Assembly (NCBI GenBank): GCA_049304015.1
Contig: JBAQNS010000009.1
Location: 1 to 64,000 of the forward strand
DNA: 64,000 bases
Direction: 5' to 3'
Origin: JAIFWN01 sp049304015
GTDB lineage: Bacteria; Patescibacteriota; Minisyncoccia; Phycocordibacterales; Zambryskibacteraceae
Below are positions 56,493 to 64,000 of this stretch, in pieces (the first letter of the stretch is position 1; each line of letters starts with the position of its first letter). A program made the translations under genes and the position numbers. The notes beneath the pieces were generated by a model. That model did not search any database, was not told the origin of the DNA, and worked only from the letters and a program-made list of their open reading frames with translations.

Positions 56493-57530
56493 ATGAGTGA
56501 AAAAATTATTTTAAGCTTTAAACCAAAACAAGTGACCAAGTCGCTTCTTTCTGGGCTTACTAAGCGAGGTAAGGATGTCATTGAATCAAGATACGGACTT
56601 GGTGCAAAGGCTACAAAAATGACTCTTGATGCCATAGGCAAAAAATACGGTATTACTAGAGAGAGAGTCAGACAAATTGAGAATCACTCCTTGGCTGCTA
56701 TTCGTAAATCTAAATCATATAAAGATTCTCAAGCATCATTTACTGAATTAAAGGAAGTCATATTGGGTTTGGGTGGTATTGTGTCAGAAAAAGATTTATT
56801 GACTCATCTATCCAAAGACTCAACAACTCAGAATCATCTAAATTTTATTTTAGTAATTGGAGACGAATTTAAGAAAGAAAAGGAGGACGATGAATTCAAA
56901 CATCGATGGCATGTAGATTCTGAGCTTTCAAAAAAGATTCAAAATGCGATTAGAAAACTTTACTCCAAACTTTCTGATGATGAATTAGTAGTAGAAGGTG
57001 ATCTCATTAACAATTTTTTGGATGAAGTTAAGGATATTAATGAAAAGTATAAAAATGAGGAAGTTATTAAGAGATGGCTTTCTATTTCCCATAAAATAGG
57101 GAAAAACCCACTGGGTGAATGGGGTAAGACTACTTCTCCTAATGTAAATGCAAAGGGTATGAGAGATTATGCTTTTCTTGTTATTAGAAAGCATGGTTCA
57201 CCTATTCACTTTAAGGAGGTGGCCAAGGCTATCTCTCAATATTTTGACAAGAAAGCGCATGTTGCTACCACCCACAATGAACTTATAAAGGACCCAAGAT
57301 TTGTACTAGTTGGTCGTGGATTATACGCCCTTGCAGAATGGGGTTATATGTCAGGAGTGGTTAAGGATGTTATCAAGAAAATACTCGAAAAGGATGGGCC
57401 GCTCAGCAAAGACAAAATTATAGAGAAAGTGCTCAAAGAAAGATATGTAAAGGAAAACACTATTATGGTGAATCTTCAAAATTCGAAATTCTTCAGAAAA
57501 GACAAAGAAGGAAAATACTCTATTGCTTAG
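56493..57530 (+). CDS. sigma-70 region 4 fused to HARE-HTH domains
   Basis: 345 residues from ATG 56493. The N-terminal 70 residues are a sigma region 4 HTH (LTKRGKDVIESRYGLGAKAT, then MTLDAIGKKYGITRERVRQI), closely like the RpoD one here. No region 2 is present, so it cannot act as a full sigma factor. After a helical middle, residues ~230-290 (AFLVIRKHGSPIHFKEVAKA, DPRFVLVGRGLYALAEWGY) and ~290-345 (VIKKILEKDGPLSKDKIIEK, NTIMVNLQNSKFFRKD) look like two HARE-HTH domains, as in RNA polymerase delta subunit. A transcription factor that contacts RNA polymerase or DNA is inferred. Confidence 0.82.
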   Translation: MSEKIILSFKPKQVTKSLLSGLTKRGKDVIESRYGLGAKATKMTLDAIGKKYGITRERVRQIENHSLAAIRKSKSYKDSQASFTELKEVILGLGGIVSEKDLLTHLSKDSTTQNHLNFILVIGDEFKKEKEDDEFKHRWHVDSELSKKIQNAIRKLYSKLSDDELVVEGDLINNFLDEVKDINEKYKNEEVIKRWLSISHKIGKNPLGEWGKTTSPNVNAKGMRDYAFLVIRKHGSPIHFKEVAKAISQYFDKKAHVATTHNELIKDPRFVLVGRGLYALAEWGYMSGVVKDVIKKILEKDGPLSKDKIIEKVLKERYVKENTIMVNLQNSKFFRKDKEGKYSIA

Positions 57531-57564
57531 TGCTTTTTGCTCTCAGGTTGTGTAAAATATAAAT

Positions 57565-58770
57565 ATGTTAATGACATCTGTTTCTCTGTTGAAACTATAT
57601 GCTCCTATTTGGGTGCCGCTATTATTTCTTTTGGTTTGGTTTGATCTTTGGATGAATTATAAAAGAAGAGAATACATCAAGGCTCAAGGTGGCATTGTCC
57701 TTGAGATAAAGATACCGAGGGAAATTCTAAAATCTCCTGTCTCTATGGAAATATTTATGAATACCCTACACCAGACAAGTGTTGGTAGCCTTGTTGATGT
57801 TTATTATAAGGGGCGCCTTCGTCCTTGGTTCTCGCTTGAGATCGCATCAATAGGCGGCCACGTACATTTTTACATTTGGACTCCTCCAAAGTTCAAAACA
57901 ATTATTGAATCTCAACTCTATGCACAGTTCCCAAATATAGAAGTTCATGAGACAAAGGATTATGCCTTGGACGTTCACCATAATCCAGAGAAGCTTTCAT
58001 TTGGATGGATTGGACAATTCGCCCTTACTAAAGCAGATGCATATCCTATTAGGTCCTATATTGAATATGGGCTAGACAAAGATCCAGAGGAAGAATACAA
58101 AAATGATCCAATAGTCCCAACACTAGAATTTCTTGGTTCTTTAAAGAAAGGTGAACAAGCTTGGATACAAATATTGGTCCAAGGACACACCAAAGAGGGA
58201 ATCAAATATGGACGACTTTCATTAAAGCCAGATTGGACTGCTGGTGTTAAAAAGGAAATAGAAGAAATAGTTAAGAAGGGAACAATGAAGGCTGCTGATG
58301 AAAAGAAAATTAGCTATTTAAATTTATCTGAAGCTCAAAAAGATACTATAAAAGCAATAGAAAGAACTCTTTCTAAACCAGCTTTTGATACTATGATTAG
58401 AGCGGCTTACATTGCAGAAAAAGATGTTTTTAATGCCAACAATATTGGTGGATTACTTGGTAGCTTTAAACAATTTGGTTCCAATAGTTTAAATGGTTTT
58501 AAACCAGGATTTAATGCTGGCTATGACTATCCATGGCAAGATTTTAAGGGTATTAGAAAAAAGAGAAACGAAATTAAGCTACTTGAGGCTTATAAAAGAC
58601 GTTCTTTCTTTAATGCACCGTTCAAGCATTTTCATGGCAAACCATTCATACTAACCTCAGAAGAGTTAGCAACTATTTGGCACTTCCCAAGCTCTATTGT
58701 AGCCGCCACTCCAACTCTTGTTCGCCTTCCTTCTAAGAAAGGCGAAGCTCCTTCAAACTTACCAATGTAG
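57565..58770 (+). CDS. membrane-anchored protein resembling the N-terminus of CPR HerA/VirB4-type ATPases
   Basis: 401 residues. One N-terminal membrane segment (LYAPIWVPLLFLLVWFDLWM), then a large cytoplasmic region: GGIVLEIKIPREILKSPVSM, LHQTSVGSLVDVYYKGRLRP, FPNIEVHETKDYALDV. The end reads FILTSEELATIWHFPSSIVA and TPTLVRLPSKKGEAPSNLP, which I recall as the junction before the ATPase domain in CPR secretion or conjugation ATPases. Here no Walker motif follows, so the ATPase is absent or separate. The family assignment is from memory and moderate. TAAAAT lies exactly 6 nt before the ATG. Confidence 0.6.
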   Translation: MLMTSVSLLKLYAPIWVPLLFLLVWFDLWMNYKRREYIKAQGGIVLEIKIPREILKSPVSMEIFMNTLHQTSVGSLVDVYYKGRLRPWFSLEIASIGGHVHFYIWTPPKFKTIIESQLYAQFPNIEVHETKDYALDVHHNPEKLSFGWIGQFALTKADAYPIRSYIEYGLDKDPEEEYKNDPIVPTLEFLGSLKKGEQAWIQILVQGHTKEGIKYGRLSLKPDWTAGVKKEIEEIVKKGTMKAADEKKISYLNLSEAQKDTIKAIERTLSKPAFDTMIRAAYIAEKDVFNANNIGGLLGSFKQFGSNSLNGFKPGFNAGYDYPWQDFKGIRKKRNEIKLLEAYKRRSFFNAPFKHFHGKPFILTSEELATIWHFPSSIVAATPTLVRLPSKKGEAPSNLPM

Positions 58771-59717
58771 TGTCTATGGAGAATCCCTTTCAATCTTTGG
58801 CAGAGAAATTCTTGATTTGGCTTGATAATAGTATCAAAGAATTTAATCTAAAGAAGAAGCAGAATTTTATTTTTGTAGGTCTTTTTTTAGTTAGCCTTGT
58901 TTATTATTTTTTTATAAGCCCTCCTAGCAACTTTCCAACAAAAAATATTATTAACATTAAAGAAGGTTCTGGTTTATACTCACTCTCAATTAGTTTAGAA
59001 AAAGAAGGCATTGTTCGTTCAGCTATAAGTTTTAGAACATTGGCAATCATTTTGGGTGGAGAAAAAGATATGAAGGCTGGAGACTACTATCTACGGACAC
59101 CACAGAGTTCTTTGACCTTAGCTTGGAGAATATTGAACGGTGAAAGAGATATTGAGAAAGCAAGAATTACTATTCCAGAGGGATTTACTAAACAAGAAAT
59201 ATCAAAATTATTTTCGAATAAATTTTCTAAATTTGACCACGAGACTTTTATACAAAAGGCCAATGAAGGTTATTTATTTCCTGATACATATTTTATAGAA
59301 ATCAGTGCTACAGCCACTTCTACAGTAGATTTACTAAATAATAATTTTAATAGAAGAATTGCCCCATTGCAGAGTGATATAAACAAATCTAAACACACCT
59401 TAAATGAAATAATCATTATGGCTTCAATACTAGAAGCAGAAGCAAAATTACCAGAAGAAATGTCTATGGCCTCAGGTATTTTATGGAAGAGAATTTCTAT
59501 AGGTATGCCCTTGCAAGTTGACTCTGACATGAGTACTTATAAAGTACCCGGATTACCTAAGGAACCAATTAATAATCCAGGCTTAAACGCCATAAGCGCC
59601 GCTCTTTATCCGAAGAGTTCACAATATCTGTATTTCTTGACTGACAAGCTTGGTGTAATGCATTATGCAAGGACATTTGATGAACACAAAGCAAATAAAG
59701 CCAAATATCTCAGGTAA
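58770..59717 (+). CDS. mltG: endolytic murein transglycosylase MltG
   Basis: 315 residues. GTG 58770 shares a base with the preceding stop; ATG 58776 is the alternative start. Membrane anchor FIFVGLFLVSLVYYFFI, a LysM-like region (IINIKEGSGLYSLSISLEKE), then the catalytic domain: YLFPDTYFIEISATATSTVD, IIMASILEAEAKLPEEMSMA (catalytic Glu region), IGMPLQVDSDMSTYKVPG, NNPGLNAISAALYPKSSQYL and HYARTFDEHKANKAKYL. Terminates glycan strands of peptidoglycan. The 3' end overlaps mnmA. Confidence 0.94.
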   Translation: MSMENPFQSLAEKFLIWLDNSIKEFNLKKKQNFIFVGLFLVSLVYYFFISPPSNFPTKNIINIKEGSGLYSLSISLEKEGIVRSAISFRTLAIILGGEKDMKAGDYYLRTPQSSLTLAWRILNGERDIEKARITIPEGFTKQEISKLFSNKFSKFDHETFIQKANEGYLFPDTYFIEISATATSTVDLLNNNFNRRIAPLQSDINKSKHTLNEIIIMASILEAEAKLPEEMSMASGILWKRISIGMPLQVDSDMSTYKVPGLPKEPINNPGLNAISAALYPKSSQYLYFLTDKLGVMHYARTFDEHKANKAKYLR

Positions 59718-60753
59718 AAAAGTTTTTGTAGGGCTTTCTGGAGGAGTAGACAGCGCTGTTTCTGCAGCCCTATTAAAAGAACAAGGTTTTGATGTTACTG
59801 GAGTCTTCATAAAGGTATGGTCACCTGATTTTTTACCTTGCACCTGGAGAGATGAGAGAAGAGATGCAATGCGTGCGGCCGCACAACTGGATATTCCTTT
59901 TTTATTTTTTGACTTTGAGAAGGAATATAAAAAGGAGGTAGCAGATTATATGGTGAACGAATATAAAGAAGGACGAATACCTAATCCTGATGTGATGTGC
60001 AACAAAGAAATTAAATTTGGAATATTTTGGAAAAAGGCTGAAGAATTGGGTGTGAATTTCATAGCCACAGGTCATTATGCTCAAAACATAGAAGGTAAAT
60101 TATTTGAAAGTGTTGATAAGGAGAAAGATCAAAGTTATTTCCTCTGGACTTTAACCAAAAACGATTTGAAACATATTATTTTTCCTGTGGGTAATTTAAA
60201 CAAAAAAGAAGTAAGAAGATTAGCGGAGAAATACAAACTTTCTGTTTCAACAAAAAAAGATAGCCAAGGAATATGTTTTTTGGGTGAGATAAGTTTAGAG
60301 GAATTTCTCCCTCATTTTATTCAAGTTAGACCAGGAAATGTTTTAGACACTCAAGGCAATATAATAGGCACTCATAAAGGAGCAATATACTTTACTCTAG
60401 GAGAGAGACACGGTTTTGATGTGACCACAAAAGGTCCTGACAATAAGGCCTATTATGTTGTATCAAAAAATATGAATGACAACACTATTACTGTCTCAAA
60501 CGATGAGAAAGTGATTTCAGAACTTTCGGCAAAAAAGGTTTTATTGAAAGAGATAAATTTTAATGGAGAAACCAAAGCCCAAAACTTACTCGCAAGGGTA
60601 AGATACAGAGGCGAAAAGATTCAAGTTAAGTTTAATGATGATAAAGTTGAATTTATATCTCGAATAAATGGAGTGGCAGTTGGTCAATCACTCGTACTTT
60701 ATGATGGAGATTTTTGTGTGGGAGGTGGAATTATTGATGAGATTATAGAATAA
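59680..60753 (+). CDS. mnmA: tRNA-specific 2-thiouridylase MnmA
   Basis: 357 residues from ATG 59680, which follows AAGGA by 7 nt and overlaps mltG by 38 nt; an ATG five codons upstream has no such site. PP-loop motif FVGLSGGVDSAVSAALL, catalytic Cys in NPDVMCNKEIKFG and second Cys in QGICFLGEISLEEFL, IATGHYAQ and TLGERHGFDV are all present. Makes s2U34 in Lys, Glu and Gln tRNAs, with sulfur from a cysteine desulfurase relay encoded elsewhere. Confidence 0.96.
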   Translation: MNTKQIKPNISGKKVFVGLSGGVDSAVSAALLKEQGFDVTGVFIKVWSPDFLPCTWRDERRDAMRAAAQLDIPFLFFDFEKEYKKEVADYMVNEYKEGRIPNPDVMCNKEIKFGIFWKKAEELGVNFIATGHYAQNIEGKLFESVDKEKDQSYFLWTLTKNDLKHIIFPVGNLNKKEVRRLAEKYKLSVSTKKDSQGICFLGEISLEEFLPHFIQVRPGNVLDTQGNIIGTHKGAIYFTLGERHGFDVTTKGPDNKAYYVVSKNMNDNTITVSNDEKVISELSAKKVLLKEINFNGETKAQNLLARVRYRGEKIQVKFNDDKVEFISRINGVAVGQSLVLYDGDFCVGGGIIDEIIE

Positions 60754-60778
60754 ATAAGAACTGGGCTATAATTTTCTT

Positions 60779-61495
60779 ATGAATCAAAATAATACAGAAA
60801 GAGAAATTATTATTCAGAAAGCAAATGGTGACAAGGAGCCATTTGATATGAACAAACTTCGTTCATCATTATTTAGAGCAGGAGCTACAGAAGACACAAT
60901 AGAGAAGGTAGTCAGTCATGTGAGAACAGAGCTTAAGGATAATATGACTACTGGTGATATATATAAATATGCTTTTAATATTCTACACAGAATAGAAAGT
61001 CATGTGGCTAAAAGATACTCCATCAGGAGATTGGTTATGAGTCTTGGACCTTCTGGTTTTCCATTTGAGAAATTTGTTGCCAGATTACTTGAAGCTAAGG
61101 GTTATAGCACTCTCACTGATCAGACTATTTTAGGTAGTTGTGTAGCTCATGAGGTGGATGTGGTGGCTTGGAACAAAGAAAAGTTAATTATGTGTGAAGC
61201 AAAGTACCACAATGAATTAGGTACTAAATCAGATTTGAAAGTAGCTTTATATGTAAAGGCTCGTTTTGATGACATTAAAGAGGCGGGTACTGTTTTTGAT
61301 TATGGAGGTAAAAAACGAGTCTTAGATGAGGGCTGGCTTATTACTAATACAAAATTTTCTTCTACGGCCATTCATTATGGTGAATGCAAGAACCTAATTA
61401 TGATAGGATGGAATTATCCAGAAGTTGGTAATTTGCAAGATATGATAGAAGAAACTGGCATTTTAGATACATTAGAAGTTCCTCATAATATATAA
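60779..61495 (+). CDS. ATP-cone domain fused to an Mrr-like endonuclease domain
   Basis: 238 residues. Residues 1-90 form an ATP-cone (IIIQKANGDKEPFDMNKLRS, then YAFNILHRIESHVAKRYSIR), the nucleotide-sensing module of ribonucleotide reductases and NrdR. Residues ~95-170 form a restriction-endonuclease-like fold (FEKFVARLLEAKGYSTLTDQ, HEVDVVAWNKEKLIMCEAKY) with the D...ExK catalytic residues of Mrr/PD-(D/E)XK enzymes. A nucleotide-gated nuclease is inferred; the biological role is unknown. TATAAT at 60767-60772 is exactly 6 nt before the ATG. Confidence 0.85.
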   Translation: MNQNNTEREIIIQKANGDKEPFDMNKLRSSLFRAGATEDTIEKVVSHVRTELKDNMTTGDIYKYAFNILHRIESHVAKRYSIRRLVMSLGPSGFPFEKFVARLLEAKGYSTLTDQTILGSCVAHEVDVVAWNKEKLIMCEAKYHNELGTKSDLKVALYVKARFDDIKEAGTVFDYGGKKRVLDEGWLITNTKFSSTAIHYGECKNLIMIGWNYPEVGNLQDMIEETGILDTLEVPHNI

Positions 61496-61501
61496 TTATT
61501 T

Positions 61502-61969
61502 ATGTACAACCCAGATATAGTTTCAATTTTTTTTGAGCTTGTGATAGCAATGCTACTCGGTGCCTGTCTTGGACTCGAGAGGACCTTCGCAGGTAAAACT
61601 GCCGGTATGAGAACTTATGGACTTGTAGCCATGGGTTCCTGTCTATTTATTATTCTTAGTAAGCTAGTGACTCCGGTCGCAGATCCTGGCTCACCAGGGC
61701 ATATGTATGTTCTCCAAGGTTTAATTATGGGTATTGGTTTTATTGGTGGAGGGGCAATTCTTCATAACCATAATCACAATCAGGACCACACATCAGGGAT
61801 TACAACTGCAGCAGGACTATGGATTACTGCTGGTATTGGTGCCACTGTCGGATATGGATACATGCCTATTGCCTTTTTTGTGACCGTGGCCACACTCTTT
61901 GCTTTCACTGTACTATGGTTTTTTGAACATAAAATTACTGGCAATAGCTTGAGAAAAACTGATAATTAA
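61502..61969 (+). CDS. MgtC/SapB family membrane protein
   Basis: 155 residues, four or five membrane segments. MgtC hallmarks: LGACLGLERTFAGKTAGMRT (conserved LGxERxxxGKxAGxRT), GIGFIGGGAILHNHNHNQDH and TSGITTAAGLWITAGIGATV. The short His/Asn loop could bind a metal. MgtC proteins affect Mg2+ adaptation and ATP homeostasis. No C-terminal ACT-like domain is present. TATAAT (61491-61496) overlaps the previous stop and lies 5 nt before the ATG. Confidence 0.92.
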   Translation: MYNPDIVSIFFELVIAMLLGACLGLERTFAGKTAGMRTYGLVAMGSCLFIILSKLVTPVADPGSPGHMYVLQGLIMGIGFIGGGAILHNHNHNQDHTSGITTAAGLWITAGIGATVGYGYMPIAFFVTVATLFAFTVLWFFEHKITGNSLRKTDN

Positions 61970-62565
61970 TGGACGAACGTACACAGAGGTTAAAAGAAAT
62001 TAAAGACGAGGTTATAAACCTAAGGGCTTCACCTTTATATGAGGAAAGAATAAAAAATAATGTCCTCCCAGTCATAGGTGAAGGCGACCACTATGCCAAA
62101 ATTGTGTTTGTAGGCGAGGCGCCAGGAGAGAATGAAGCCAAAACTGGCAAACCTTTTTGTGGTCGTTCAGGGAAACTGCTGGATGAGTTATTAATTTCTA
62201 TAGGGATACCAAGAGAGACAGTTTATGTGACAAATATAGTGAAAGATCGTCCACCCAAAAATCGAGATCCACTACCAAGTGAAATAGATATCTATGCTCC
62301 GTTTTTGGATAGACAAATTGAAATTATTAAACCTAAAGTAATAGCTACTCTTGGTCGGTTTTCTATGCAGTACATAATGAATCGCTATGGTTTAGACTTT
62401 GAGCTTGGACCTATTAGTTCACTACACGGCAACGTCTTTGAATCAGAGATAGGAGGAGAAAAGGTAAAAGTTGTACCTCTATATCATCCTGCTGTGGCTA
62501 TATATAATCAACATTCTAAAGCCACACTATTTGATGATTTCAAAATTCTAAAAACTCTCATTTAG
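61969..62565 (+). CDS. family-4-like uracil-DNA glycosylase lacking the Fe-S cysteines
   Basis: 198 residues. UDG fold motifs are clear: FVGEAPGENEAKTGKPFCGR then SGKLLDELL (motif A), NIVKDRPPKNRDPLPSE and VPLYHPAVAIY (motif B with the His). Family 4 enzymes carry a 4Fe-4S cluster bound by CxxC, KCRPP and a later Cys; here those positions read RASPL, KDRPP and EIDIYAPFL, so no cluster can form. Activity on uracil is still plausible. The ATG shares one base with the preceding stop codon. Not recognised as any other UDG family. Confidence 0.88.
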   Translation: MDERTQRLKEIKDEVINLRASPLYEERIKNNVLPVIGEGDHYAKIVFVGEAPGENEAKTGKPFCGRSGKLLDELLISIGIPRETVYVTNIVKDRPPKNRDPLPSEIDIYAPFLDRQIEIIKPKVIATLGRFSMQYIMNRYGLDFELGPISSLHGNVFESEIGGEKVKVVPLYHPAVAIYNQHSKATLFDDFKILKTLI

Positions 62566-62580
62566 TGTTATATTGCTTCT

Positions 62581-64000
62581 ATGAATTCGAACGACATTCG
62601 CAGTAAATATCTGAGGTTTTTTGAAGAAAAAGATCACAAAATTATACCTTCTGCTTCTTTAATACCAGAAAACGACCCTTCGGTTCTTTTTACCACAGCA
62701 GGCATGCATCCATTGGTACCATTTCTACTTGGAGAAAAGCACCCTGCTGGGAATCGCCTCACAGACGTCCAAAAATGCATTCGTACAGGAGATATAGACG
62801 AAGTGGGGGATTATTCACACCATACTTTTTTTGAAATGTTGGGAAATTGGTCACTTGGTGATTATTTTAAAGAAAATGCCATAAGGTGGAGTTTTGAATT
62901 CCTTACTTCGGACAAATGGCTTGGGTTAGACAAAAATAAAATTGCAGTTTCAGTTTTTAGAGGAGATGAAGATGCGCCTTTTGATGAGGAAGCCTATAAC
63001 ATTTGGAAAGATTTAGGTATTAGTGAGAGCAGAATTGCAAAGCTTCCAAAGAAAAACAATTGGTGGGGACCAGCCGGAGAAACAGGTCCATGTGGACCAG
63101 ATACAGAAATGTTTTATTGGGTAGGAGATTTAAATAATGTGCCAGATAGTTTCAATGATGATAATCCACTTTGGCTTGAAATTTGGAATGATGTTTTCAT
63201 GCAATACAATAAAACTAAAGATGGTAAATTTGAGCCCTTAATCCAAAAAAATGTAGACACAGGAATGGGGTTAGAAAGAACTCTTGCTGTAGTTAATGGT
63301 CTAGATGATAACTACAAAACAGAGTTATTCTGGCCAATCATTAAAAAAATTGAAGAATTATCGGGTAAGAAATATGAGGAAAACCAAAAAGCAATGCGTA
63401 TTATTGCTGACCATATTAAAGCAGCCACATTTATTCTTGGTGACGAGAAGGGAATTGCTCCATCAAACACAGGCCAAGGATACGTACTAAGAAGATTAAT
63501 TAGACGAGCTGTAAGATATGGAAGACAACTTGGTATTATGTCGTTCACTAGTGATACCGCTGAAGTAATAATAAATATTTACAGCAGTATTTATCCAGAG
63601 CTGCTAAAAAACAAAAGTTTTACTCTCAACAACTTTAAAATAGAAGAAGATAAGTTTGAAAAAACCCTTGAGAACGGTATTAAGGAATTTGAGAAAGGTA
63701 CAGATGCTTTCACTCTCTTTACTTCTTATGGCTTCCCATTAGAACTAAGTGTTGAGATGGCCAGGGAAATTGGAAAGGTTATCGATGTAGAAGAATTTAA
63801 TAGAAAATTCAAAGAACATCAAAAACTTTCTCAAACATCATCTGCAGGTATGTTTAAAGGTGGTTTATCTGACGCCAGTGAGGAAAATACTAAGTTACAC
63901 ACTGCCACCCACATGCTCCATCAAGCCTTGCATGATGTTCTTGGAGACGAAGTCGGCCAAAAGGGAAGCAATATCACTTCAGAAAGACTACGCTTTGACT
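62581..64000 (+). CDS. alaS: alanyl-tRNA synthetase (5' part; runs off the window)
   Basis: 473 codons are present without a stop. Class II core: RFFEEKDHKIIPSASLIPEN, LFTTAGMHPLVPFLLGEKHP, VQKCIRTGDIDEVGDYSHHT, FFEMLGNWSLGDYFK, NTGQGYVLRRLIRRAVRYGR. The editing-domain metal motif HTATHMLHQALHDVLG begins near residue 440. It charges the two tRNA-Ala species encoded at 37 kb. TGTTATATT (hexamer 62569-62574) lies exactly 6 nt before the ATG, with no Shine-Dalgarno. Confidence 0.97.
   Translation, partial: MNSNDIRSKYLRFFEEKDHKIIPSASLIPENDPSVLFTTAGMHPLVPFLLGEKHPAGNRLTDVQKCIRTGDIDEVGDYSHHTFFEMLGNWSLGDYFKENAIRWSFEFLTSDKWLGLDKNKIAVSVFRGDEDAPFDEEAYNIWKDLGISESRIAKLPKKNNWWGPAGETGPCGPDTEMFYWVGDLNNVPDSFNDDNPLWLEIWNDVFMQYNKTKDGKFEPLIQKNVDTGMGLERTLAVVNGLDDNYKTELFWPIIKKIEELSGKKYEENQKAMRIIADHIKAATFILGDEKGIAPSNTGQGYVLRRLIRRAVRYGRQLGIMSFTSDTAEVIINIYSSIYPELLKNKSFTLNNFKIEEDKFEKTLENGIKEFEKGTDAFTLFTSYGFPLELSVEMAREIGKVIDVEEFNRKFKEHQKLSQTSSAGMFKGGLSDASEENTKLHTATHMLHQALHDVLGDEVGQKGSNITSERLRFD

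Noticed and set aside
1..64000. Recoded UGA (genetic code 25 of Gracilibacteria/SR1)
   Set aside because: TGA ends several intact genes (for example truB and the 38537 gene) and conserved frames contain no in-frame TGA, so the standard bacterial code fits.
1..64000. CRISPR arrays, IS elements or integrase genes
   Set aside because: No spaced direct repeats, transposase or recombinase motifs were found; no direct repeats were noticed at the borders of the GC-rich operon.

Overview
The window reads as a contiguous stretch of a bacterial chromosome from the Candidate Phyla Radiation (Patescibacteria, most like Parcubacteria). Reasons: compact or domain-stripped housekeeping proteins (UvrC without its C-terminal helix-hairpin-helix, YchF without its coiled coil, short LeuRS and Fmt), AT-rich coding sequence, tiny intergenic gaps with many 1-37 nt gene overlaps, CPR-typical surface proteins, and standard stop usage (TGA is a stop). 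The lineage is an inference; no rRNA is present.

Layout. 0-0.5 kb: end of trmD and a small Cys protein. 0.5-10.7 kb: rpoB-rpoC-dnaG-rpoD plus a MazG-like NTPase behind one consensus promoter. 10.7-19.7 kb: DUF2779 nuclease, DsbA-like protein, uppP, a DEDD exonuclease, hisS, a newly noted 56-codon membrane protein, truB, an orphan receiver, typA, a candidate small RNA. 19.7-23.3 kb: small membrane and secreted proteins, tRNA-Asn, cupin, AI-2E-type permease, hpf, and a ~295 nt structured RNA with its own promoter and terminator. 23.3-30.8 kb: fmt-def-priA (minus), mreB-tgt, uvrB. 30.8-36.5 kb: uvrA, two tiny reverse genes and uvrC, carrying three copies of a GC-rich palindromic element, then ddl. 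36.5-39.3 kb: two divergent tRNA-Ala genes each abutting a protein gene, a NUDT9-like hydrolase, DUF5679, flavodoxin-like reductase. 39.4-45.5 kb: a surface-protein cluster (DUF3494/beta-helix, beta-helix, split MBG protein, CAP protein). 46.2-51.0 kb: a GC-rich four-gene operon (kinase-like, vWA, PurA-like, SAM-like/alpha-helical protein), clearly foreign in composition and the best candidate for an undescribed system. 51.0-64 kb: nucleotidyltransferase protein, ychF, leuS, a sigma-region-4/HARE-HTH fusion, mltG, mnmA, an ATP-cone/Mrr protein, MgtC, a family-4-like UDG without its iron-sulfur cysteines, and the first 473 codons of alaS.

Two window-wide patterns stand out. First, at least 22 operon-leading genes have a -10 hexamer 5-8 nt (usually exactly 6) upstream of the start codon and no Shine-Dalgarno, which predicts leaderless mRNAs; the GC-rich island and several small GC-rich genes instead have clear Shine-Dalgarno sites. 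Second, five exported proteins share a VLGA tetrapeptide near their C-terminal region, three of them followed by a near-identical amphipathic helix.

All calls come from reading the sequence and from memory of protein families; no database search was run.
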